Assembly (NCBI GenBank): GCA_913020705.1
Contig: CAJWBY010000228.1
Span: 1-5,725 of the forward strand
From: an uncultured Colwellia sp.
GTDB lineage: Bacteria; Pseudomonadota; Gammaproteobacteria; Enterobacterales; Alteromonadaceae
DNA: 5,725 bases
Direction: 5' to 3'
The notes beneath the pieces are model-generated. The model had not been told where the DNA came from. It made no database searches and saw nothing but the letters and a program-made list of their open reading frames with translations. Positions 1 through 5,195 of this stretch are shown here, piece after piece. A program made the translations under genes and the position numbers. The number at the start of each line of letters is the position of its first letter. The first letter of the stretch is position 1.

Positions 1-269
1 TTGTCATCCATAACACCATCTCTATCACAATCCGACCCCGTTAGAGATTTAACAACATCAGCCCCGAACTCTTTAATATCTTCTGGTTCAGGCTTAACTA
101 TAATGGTGACCTTAGGAGAGTGATCGATAAAGTCCCCAACATCTTTGTATAATGAAAATTCTTCTTTTGAAATAATATCAATGATATCAACTTTTTTTGT
201 TGCTGACGAAATGGCGTCACTAGAAATAAAAAGCATTACGCTAACAATAAACATAACTAAAACTTTCAC
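1..269 (-). CDS. Small exported protein of unknown function with a DxDxDG motif (partial, C-terminus off the left edge)
   Basis: An open frame runs leftward from GTG at 269-267 to the window edge, giving 89 codons without a stop. The start is chosen because GGAGA (complement of 275-279) lies 5 bases upstream; the in-frame ATG at 254-252 has no such site. Residues 1-23 look like a signal peptide: a Lys at position 2, a hydrophobic core (VLVMFIVSVMLFI, 3-15), then small polar residues ending in SSA, so periplasmic or surface export is inferred. The mature part is acidic and polar. Near the visible end, residues 80-88 read DCDRDGVMD, matching the DxDxDGxxD pattern of calcium-binding loops (EF-hand, dockerin and thrombospondin type 3 repeats), with one Cys inside it. 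One copy is too little to assign a family. A Fur-box-like site overlaps the putative promoter. I do not recognise this gene. The reading frame and export signal are fairly sure; the role is unknown. Confidence 0.7.
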   Translation of the reverse strand, partial: MKVLVMFIVSVMLFISSDAISSATKKVDIIDIISKEEFSLYKDVGDFIDHSPKVTIIVKPEPEDIKEFGADVVKSLTGSDCDRDGVMDD

Positions 270-280
270 GTAATTCTCCA

Positions 281-299
281 AAAAATAATAATCATTATA
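281..299. promoter_or_regulatory. Candidate Fur box overlapping a minus-strand TATAAT element
   Basis: Compared with the 19-bp Fur consensus GATAATGATAATCATTATC, this site matches 15 of 19 positions, including an unbroken run of 11 (288-298, ATAATCATTAT). The mismatches are at consensus positions 1, 3, 7 and 19. On the minus strand the same bases contain TATAAT (complement of 294-299), about 25 bases upstream of the GTG start at 269, so a bound repressor would cover the -10 region. No convincing -35 hexamer is found 16-18 bases further upstream. The flanks are very AT-rich, which raises the chance of an accidental match. Confidence 0.4.
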
Positions 300-348
300 C
301 AGATCCCGTTGAAAGTTCTGCTCTATAATTTTTACTTTTTTCACCAAT

Positions 349-373
349 AATTAGTTTATTTCAAAATTAGTTT
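349..373. repeat. Short direct repeat AATTAGTTT, two copies
   Basis: The 9-bp word AATTAGTTT occurs at 349-357 and 365-373, a spacing of 16 bases. It lies in the 210-base region between the divergent starts at 269 (minus) and 480 (plus). It could be a pair of half-sites for a regulator, but in sequence this AT-rich it may be chance. The rest of this region shows a C-run around 391-397 and no promoter for the ABC operon that I would defend. Confidence 0.2.
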
Positions 374-467
374 TAAAGTTACATATTCACCACCCCCTAA
401 GCAACTGATTTTAAATGAATTATTAGCTGGCTTGATATTTGCTCTAGGATTGCCATCTTAGTTGAAA

Positions 468-474
468 AGAGAAG
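468..474 (+). promoter_or_regulatory. Ribosome binding site favouring the ATG at 480
   Basis: AGAGAAG ends 5 bases before ATG 480-482. An in-frame TTG at 462 would add six residues (leader KREVI plus the initiator), but nothing purine-rich precedes it at the right distance. The ATG also puts the conserved beta-strand of the ATPase (LLDVQSLSHQY) at the very N-terminus, as is usual for the family. Confidence 0.5.
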
Positions 475-479
475 TTATA

Positions 480-1385
480 ATGTTATTGGATGTTCAATCA
501 CTTAGCCATCAATACCAAAGTGGAAAACACGCTACATTCGCCATAAAATCGCTATCGCTACAAGTTAAACCAGGAATTTTAGGTTTATTAGGCTCTAATG
601 GTGCAGGGAAATCTAGCTTAATGCGTATTCTTGCCACAATCACAAAACCAAGTGAAGGGAAAATCTTCTGGCAAGGACAAGACATAATAAAGTCGCCGCA
701 ATTATTGAGAAGTGAACTGGGTTACCTACCTCAATATTTTGGCGTATATGACCAGTTATCTGGAGTTGAGTTTTTACAATATATGGCCGGCATGAAAGGA
801 TTAAATGACTCTGTAGCTAATCAAACAATCGATGATTTACTCAATAAGCTCAATTTAACGCATGCGGCACATTTACCATTAAAAGGCTATTCAGGTGGTA
901 TGAAACAGCGCATTGGAATTGCACAAGCTTTGCTTAATGATCCCAAGTTATTAATTATAGATGAACCAACCGTTGGTCTAGATCCACAAGAACGTGCCAA
1001 TTTTCGCCAATTATTAACGGAGTTAGCAGATGAACGCTGTATTATATTCTCGACTCACATAGTGGCAGATGTTGAATCTATTGCGGATCATATTGCGATT
1101 ATGCAAACAGGCGAATTAATTCAATATGACTCAACAAGTGATCTTCAAGCTAAAGTAGCGAATAAATGCTGGCAACTTACCGCTAGTTTCACTGAACTAA
1201 AACAAATTCAGCATGACTTTATTGTTAGTCATAGCTTACGAAAAGGCGATAAAGTTGAATTAAACATAGTCGCTGACTTTTCTCCCGATGAGCGAGCAGT
1301 TTCAAGAGCACCAACACTAGAAGATGCCTATCTTTATTATACGAGCAACAAACGCACTCAAACTCACTTCATGAGGGCAAGTTAA
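480..1385 (+). CDS. ABC-2 type transporter, ATP-binding subunit
   Basis: The protein is a 301-residue cytoplasmic ATPase that would power the membrane protein encoded next. All nucleotide-binding motifs are intact: Walker A GSNGAGKSS (38-46, K44), Q-loop YLPQ (Q85), signature SGGMKQR (138-144), Walker B LLIIDEP (157-163, with D161 and catalytic E162), D-loop GLD (166-168) and the H-loop STH (H193). The C-terminal 70-100 residues form the small accessory domain common in drug, antibiotic and lipid ABC-2 exporters. They include the conserved APTLEDAYLYY, which ends about ten residues before the C-terminus. The length is normal (about 300 residues). The stop codon overlaps the permease ATG by one base (TAATG), so the two are almost certainly co-transcribed and translationally coupled. 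ABC-2 systems are usually exporters; the substrate cannot be read from the ATPase. A TTG at 462 is an alternative start. The ATPase assignment is secure, the transported molecule is unknown. Confidence 0.95.
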   Translation: MLLDVQSLSHQYQSGKHATFAIKSLSLQVKPGILGLLGSNGAGKSSLMRILATITKPSEGKIFWQGQDIIKSPQLLRSELGYLPQYFGVYDQLSGVEFLQYMAGMKGLNDSVANQTIDDLLNKLNLTHAAHLPLKGYSGGMKQRIGIAQALLNDPKLLIIDEPTVGLDPQERANFRQLLTELADERCIIFSTHIVADVESIADHIAIMQTGELIQYDSTSDLQAKVANKCWQLTASFTELKQIQHDFIVSHSLRKGDKVELNIVADFSPDERAVSRAPTLEDAYLYYTSNKRTQTHFMRAS

Positions 1386-2917
1386 TGAATACATTATGGC
1401 AATGTATTCTGGCTGACTTTAAACAACGTACCCGCCAACAAAGCTTTATTGTCACATTATTGTCAATGTCGGTATTAACTTTACTTTTCTTTCCTTCACT
1501 TGATGCTCAATATCAAACACTGGTGATAAATGGTTACCGTGGTATTTATAACAGTGAGTGGTTAGGTATTTGCTTGGCGATGTTAAACGTTCTATTTTTG
1601 CCCATTATATGTTTTTATCTCATTAAAAATGGTCTTGAATTAGACAGGCAGTCAATGACCAGCGAACTCATTGCAGCCACTCCGGTTAGTAAACTAACTT
1701 ATTTATTCTCAAAGTGGTGCACTAATGTATTCATTTTGGTTTGTATCGTGCTTGTAATGCTATTCAGCATTATTCTAATTCAGCTTTACTACGGTGAAAG
1801 CTATCAAATAAACATTTGGGCACTGGCGTGGCCACAATTAGTCTTTGTAATGCCAATGTTATTAGCTGTGGCTTCACTTGCGATAATGTTTGAATCCATT
1901 AAATGGCTAAAAGGTGGTGTAGGAAATGTTGTTTATTTTTTCTTATGGACTGCTTCCATTGTATCAACTGTTGAAAGTGTTTCAGGTATAGGTTCATTGC
2001 TTTCTCAGATAGAAGCAGAAGTTGCCGAACTTTTCCCTTTGCAACAAGGTTCAACAAATATTGGCATAAATATAGCCAACGAAACGGAAAAGATAAAAAC
2101 GTTTATTTGGCAAGGAATAGAACCAACGGCGATACATTTGTTGGGTACAATGCCTTTACTGTTGGTCTGCTTAATTTGCTTTATATTTGCAGTAATATAT
2201 TTTGACCGGTTTAGTAAAAATTCACTACCAGAAAACAAACCGACTTCATGGTTAATAAAAACAGTAAACACTCACGTGATAAATAGACTTGATGCTTTAT
2301 TTGTTATACTGGCCAAACCTTTTTCTTTTACACGTTTTTTACGCCTAGAACTCAAATTATTACTTAAAGGCCATTCAAGTTACTGGATTATAGGTCTTTT
2401 ACTATTAAACATTATTCAACTATTTATTAGTCAGCAATTACTTGTAAGCATGGTTTTACCGATATCATGGCTATGGTGTGTCTTGGTTCTGTCGCAACTG
2501 GGCCAGTTAGAAAAACAAGCAAACACAGTAGAGTTAATTACTTACAGTAAAAAGTCAGCCGTATTGCAAAGTTTAGCTAGTTATTCTGCAGGGTGGGTAG
2601 TGTTAGCAATGGCAAGTTCTGGCAGTTTGGTTCGATTTGCTTTTATGGCTGAATGGATATTACTTACTCAAATATTTATAGCTATTTCATTTAGCGTTTC
2701 TCTTGCTTATTTTTGTGGTGCATTCACAGGAACAAAGCGAATGTTTGAAATACTCTACACAGCAATCTGGTACATAGGTCCCATTCAAGCCGCTTTATAC
2801 CTAGATTTTTTTGGGGTTAATAGTGCTGCTAGTTGGCAGGCTGGAATCCCCTATTACTTTGCCGCTATTTCAATAGTTTTACTTATGCTAACAGTTCGCG
2901 CAAAAAGCACGCATTAA
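1385..2917 (+). CDS. ABC-2 type transporter, permease subunit (about 12 TM segments)
   Basis: This 510-residue inner-membrane protein is the partner of the ATPase just upstream. GAGGG (1373-1377) lies 7 bases before the ATG. It appears as two six-helix halves. In the first, an amphipathic entry helix (about 4-20) is followed by likely TM segments near 21-39, 59-80, 112-134, 146-169, 180-200 and 249-273. In the second, an entry segment (RLELKLLLKG, 320-329) is followed by hydrophobic stretches from about 333 to 352, 353-372, 390-412, 418-445, 455-475 and 485-505. The segment SELIAATPVSKLTYLFSKW (93-111) after TM2 is the typical ABC-2 permease cytoplasmic element, with TPVS and a following Lys. 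A soluble loop of about 48 residues (201-248) separates TM5 and TM6 and is probably periplasmic. With two halves in one chain, a full transporter might need one permease and two ATPases. The exported substrate is unknown and no resistance or biosynthesis gene sits beside it. TM limits are estimated by eye. Confidence 0.88.
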   Translation: MNTLWQCILADFKQRTRQQSFIVTLLSMSVLTLLFFPSLDAQYQTLVINGYRGIYNSEWLGICLAMLNVLFLPIICFYLIKNGLELDRQSMTSELIAATPVSKLTYLFSKWCTNVFILVCIVLVMLFSIILIQLYYGESYQINIWALAWPQLVFVMPMLLAVASLAIMFESIKWLKGGVGNVVYFFLWTASIVSTVESVSGIGSLLSQIEAEVAELFPLQQGSTNIGINIANETEKIKTFIWQGIEPTAIHLLGTMPLLLVCLICFIFAVIYFDRFSKNSLPENKPTSWLIKTVNTHVINRLDALFVILAKPFSFTRFLRLELKLLLKGHSSYWIIGLLLLNIIQLFISQQLLVSMVLPISWLWCVLVLSQLGQLEKQANTVELITYSKKSAVLQSLASYSAGWVVLAMASSGSLVRFAFMAEWILLTQIFIAISFSVSLAYFCGAFTGTKRMFEILYTAIWYIGPIQAALYLDFFGVNSAASWQAGIPYYFAAISIVLLMLTVRAKSTH

Positions 2918-3008
2918 ACTATGTAAAGAATCTATGAGAATAATCTTTGTAAATAATCGCAGTGAATAACCTATTTATTCGATGGTGAGTATTTAAAAAA
3001 TGATAACG

Positions 3009-3056
3009 ATTGAACTAATAAGCCGTTAGCCTTAACATTCGGTTTATTAGTTCAAT
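3009..3056. repeat. Long inverted repeat (17-bp arms, 14-base loop) in the intergenic spacer
   Basis: The arms at 3009-3025 and 3040-3056 are exact reverse complements over the outer 13 bp (ATTGAACTAATAA / TTATTAGTTCAAT) and over three further inner pairs, broken only by one G-T pair (3022/3043). The loop is 3026-3039. As RNA this forms a 17-bp hairpin with one G-U wobble. It lies 91 bases after the permease stop and 101 bases before the aminotransferase GTG. No U-tract follows on the plus strand; on the minus strand a run of six T begins about 8 bases beyond the stem. It may be a factor-dependent or processing hairpin closing the ABC operon, or an operator; the sequence does not decide. Confidence 0.75.
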
Positions 3057-3118
3057 GCCTGTAAAAATAAAAAATAAAACTCATGGCAATTGAACAAGAC
3101 TTACTTAATCATTTTTAC

Positions 3119-3124
3119 TAAAAT
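3119..3124 (+). promoter_or_regulatory. Possible -10 box for the aminotransferase-amidase operon
   Basis: TAAAAT matches five of six bases of TATAAT. A start of transcription 6-8 bases downstream would fall just past the ATG at 3125, which fits the GTG at 3158 being the real start codon. The -35 candidates are poor: TTGAAC at 3090-3095 is 23 bases away, and nothing good lies at 16-18 bases. Treat this as a weak guess. Confidence 0.22.
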
Positions 3125-3144
3125 ATGCCCACTCAAATAAAATC

Positions 3145-3151
3145 AAGGGAG
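3145..3151 (+). promoter_or_regulatory. Ribosome binding site deciding the GTG start at 3158
   Basis: AAGGGAG is followed by six bases and then GTG 3158-3160, an optimal spacing. The in-frame ATG at 3125 has only TTTTTACTAAAAT before it and no Shine-Dalgarno match. The extra 11 residues it would add (PTQIKSREPS plus the initiator) have no counterpart that I recall in E. coli YbdL. Confidence 0.7.
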
Positions 3152-3157
3152 CCTTCT

Positions 3158-4345
3158 GTGCCATCTTCTTTTACCAGTAAATTACCAAACCTAGATACCA
3201 GTATTTTCACAGAAATGTCGATGATGGCGAATCAATATCAAGCAATTAACCTATCTCAAGGTTTTCCTGAATTTGACACACCAGCTTTCTTAAAAGATAA
3301 AATTAATGAAGCAATCAGTGAAGGTAAAAATCAATACTCACCCTCAAACGGTTTACCCGATTTATTAACGCAAATAGCCCAAATGGTTCATAGGCAGTAT
3401 CAAACAACATTAGACGATACACAAAAAATTGATGGACTAAATAATATTACTATTACCTCTGGTGCTACCGAAGCACTTTGGGTTGCGATTCAAGTGCTTG
3501 TTCGCCCAGATGATGAAGTTATTATTTTTGATCCCGCCTACGACTCTTATGAACCAGCGATTGAACTTGCAGGTGGAACTTGTCGTCATATCGCCTTAGA
3601 TGCTCCAAGTTATTCGATAAACTGGGCCTTGGTTGAGCAAACCATTAATGCAAAAACACGTGCCATTATTGTCAACAGCCCTCACAACCCAACGGGTTCA
3701 ATACTTAGCGAGTCAGATCTGAATACGTTGCAGGCTTTGGTTGAGAAATATAATTTGTATGTGATAAGCGACGAAGTATACGAACACATGACCTTTGACG
3801 GCTTACGCCATGAGAGTGTTTTACGATATCCTGAATTATTTAAACGCGCTTTTGTTGTTTCTAGCTTTGGTAAAACTTTTCATTGTACTGGCTGGAAAAT
3901 GGGCTATTGTGCTGCGCCCGATCAGCTTACTGTTGAATTTAGAAAAATTCATCAGTACGTTACCTTTTGCTCATTTACGCCAGCACAAATAGCGATTGCA
4001 CAAATGTTGAAAGAGCAACCTGCGCATATCACTGAATTAGCGAGTTTTTATCAGCAAAAAAGAGATGTACTTGTAAATGCTCTAAAAGAGTCTCGTTTTA
4101 CTCTACTTCCGTCAAAAGGTACTTATTTCTTATTATTAGATTATTCAGCTATATCAACGCTTAATGATCGTGAGTTTTGTGAGTGGTTAACTAAAGAAAT
4201 AGGTGTTGCCGCCATACCTCTCAGCCCACTTTATCCTGCAGAACAAAGAAAAGCTTATCACCAAAATAATAAGGTAATACGACTCTGTTTTGCCAAGAAC
4301 GACGACACATTACTTAAAGCGGCAGAAATATTATGTCAACTTTAA
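3158..4345 (+). CDS. ybdL: PLP-dependent methionine/glutamine aminotransferase, YbdL type
   Basis: This cytoplasmic fold-type I aminotransferase has 395 residues from GTG 3158, close to the 386 of E. coli YbdL, which it resembles from end to end (for example KLPNLDTSIFTEMS, INLSQGFPEFDTP, SSFGKTFHCTGWK and VAAIPLS). Numbered from that GTG, key residues are Y60 in the NQYSP motif, the SGATEAL loop (101-107) that holds the cofactor phosphate, N177 in SPHNPTG, D205 and Y208 in SDEVYEH, the Schiff-base lysine K239 in SSFGKT, and R375 in VIRLCFAK, which binds the substrate carboxylate. YbdL-type enzymes prefer methionine and also use glutamine and aromatic amino acids with 2-oxo acids, so the likely reactions are Gln plus 4-methylthio-2-oxobutyrate or the reverse Met transamination. 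Its 3' end overlaps the omega-amidase gene by 13 bases, which supports a role in the glutamine transaminase pathway. No other methionine-salvage gene is in the window. ATG 3125 would give 406 residues but lacks a ribosome site. Confidence 0.93.
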   Translation: MPSSFTSKLPNLDTSIFTEMSMMANQYQAINLSQGFPEFDTPAFLKDKINEAISEGKNQYSPSNGLPDLLTQIAQMVHRQYQTTLDDTQKIDGLNNITITSGATEALWVAIQVLVRPDDEVIIFDPAYDSYEPAIELAGGTCRHIALDAPSYSINWALVEQTINAKTRAIIVNSPHNPTGSILSESDLNTLQALVEKYNLYVISDEVYEHMTFDGLRHESVLRYPELFKRAFVVSSFGKTFHCTGWKMGYCAAPDQLTVEFRKIHQYVTFCSFTPAQIAIAQMLKEQPAHITELASFYQQKRDVLVNALKESRFTLLPSKGTYFLLLDYSAISTLNDREFCEWLTKEIGVAAIPLSPLYPAEQRKAYHQNNKVIRLCFAKNDDTLLKAAEILCQL

Positions 4346-5121
4346 CCATAGCCGCAGTTCAGTTCGATATTCAATGGTTAGACCAACAAGCGAATTTTAA
4401 TAACTTAGAGCAACTTATTGCCGATCACTTTACTGAAAATTCAGCTGCCGACTTATTATTGCTGCCAGAAACATTCTCCACTGGCTTTTGTATTAATAGA
4501 AAAGACGTGCAAGAACCCGAAGGTGGAGGTATTGCACTGACATGGCTAAAAAAAATAGCAAAGCAGTATAACTGCGTTGTTGCTGGCACGGTTTTAGTCA
4601 GTCAAAACGATAAAAAGGTGAATCGCTTTTATTGGGTATTTGCTGATGGCACTGTTGAACATTACGACAAGCGTCATTTATTTCGTTTAGGTAAAGAGCA
4701 AATCTACGTTGAACAAGGCTACAATAGAAAAATATTCACGATTAATGGTATCAAAATTCTGCCACTGGTTTGTTATGACTTACGCTTTCCTGTTTGGTCG
4801 AGGAATCGCCAAGACTATGATCTTATGGTCAACGTTGCTAATTGGCCAGCCGCCAGACGTAATGTATGGGATACTTTATTAAAAGCAAGAGCAATGGAAA
4901 ATCAAACCTTTGTTGTGGGTGTTAATCGTACTGGTGATGATGGAAACAATACCGCTCATTCTGGCGGAACAACCTTCATTAACTTTGACGGTGAAAACAT
5001 TCTTTGTGCCGATGATCATCAGCAACACATCATTACAACAACACTCGACTTTAATAAACTTGATGAATTTAGAAATAAATTCCCTGCATTTTTAGATGCC
5101 GATGAATTTGAACTGATCTAA
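4333..5121 (+). CDS. yafV: Omega-amidase (2-oxoglutaramate amidase), nitrilase superfamily, YafV/Nit2 type
   Basis: This is a 262-residue cytoplasmic C-N hydrolase, about the length of E. coli YafV (256). The nitrilase catalytic set is complete: Glu46 in LLLLPETFSTGF, Lys113 in YDKRHLF, nucleophile Cys147 in PLVCYDLRFPVWSRN, and the second conserved Glu122 in the GKEQIY segment. The stretches ILPLVCYDLRFPVWSRN, YDLMVNVANWPAARR and the C-terminal KFPAFLDADEFEL match YafV closely and distinguish it from general nitrilases. The enzyme deaminates 2-oxoglutaramate (and 2-oxosuccinamate) to 2-oxoglutarate (oxaloacetate) plus ammonia. That is the step that removes the self-cyclising product of glutamine transaminases such as the gene just upstream. 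Its ATG lies inside the last codons of that gene (13-base overlap, different frame), and only a weak GGCAG precedes it, so translational coupling is likely. A 74-base gap separates it from the next gene, with no terminator visible. Confidence 0.94.
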   Translation: MSTLTIAAVQFDIQWLDQQANFNNLEQLIADHFTENSAADLLLLPETFSTGFCINRKDVQEPEGGGIALTWLKKIAKQYNCVVAGTVLVSQNDKKVNRFYWVFADGTVEHYDKRHLFRLGKEQIYVEQGYNRKIFTINGIKILPLVCYDLRFPVWSRNRQDYDLMVNVANWPAARRNVWDTLLKARAMENQTFVVGVNRTGDDGNNTAHSGGTTFINFDGENILCADDHQQHIITTTLDFNKLDEFRNKFPAFLDADEFELI

Positions 5122-5183
5122 CTTTTAAAATAAAGGTTCAGCGTAAAAGTTTAGCGTAATATTCGCGCTCAATTAGCACAGAT

Positions 5184-5189
5184 AGGAAG
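5184..5189 (+). promoter_or_regulatory. Ribosome binding site deciding the TTG start at 5196
   Basis: AGGAAG (core AGGA 5184-5187) sits 6-8 bases before TTG 5196-5198. An in-frame TAG at 5190-5192 excludes any earlier start. TTG 5196 is the only usual bacterial start codon upstream of the first cysteine motif (codons 6-14); the next is ATG 5277. Confidence 0.7.
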
Positions 5190-5195
5190 TAGAAG

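Noticed and set aside
432..460. Promoter made of TTGATA (432-437) and a downstream -10 for the ABC operon
   Set aside because: No hexamer resembling TATAAT lies 16-18 bases downstream (ATCTTA is a poor match).
462..479. TTG 462 as the start of the ABC ATPase
   Set aside because: No ribosome site precedes it, and its six extra residues fall before the usual family N-terminus; ATG 480 has AGAGAAG at five bases. It is kept only as an alternative.
476..481. TATAAT just before and overlapping the ABC ATPase ATG
   Set aside because: It overlaps the start codon and has no -35 partner; transcription from it would not include the start codon.
2005..2271. An 88-codon open frame on the minus strand inside the permease gene
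   Set aside because: It lies wholly opposite a well-supported membrane protein gene, has no ribosome site I can see, and its protein resembles no family known to me; it is a shadow frame.
2964..2980. Small stem GAATAA-5-base loop-TTATTC after the permease gene
   Set aside because: Six AT-rich pairs with no T-run are too weak to call a terminator.
2996..3014. Second Fur-like site before the aminotransferase operon
   Set aside because: Only 12 of 19 consensus positions match and the right half of the dyad is lost.
3795..3992. A 65-codon plus-strand frame inside the aminotransferase gene
   Set aside because: It overlaps the region encoding the PLP lysine in the correct frame of YbdL; hydrophobic composition here comes from reading the other frame.
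4910..5095. A 61-codon plus-strand frame inside the omega-amidase gene
   Set aside because: Nested in conserved YafV coding sequence with no independent signal.
5122..5195. Promoter or terminator in the 74-base gap after the omega-amidase gene
   Set aside because: TAATAT at 5157-5162 has no usable -35, the AGCGTAA direct repeat (5140-5146, 5153-5159) is short, and no GC-rich stem with a T-tract is present.
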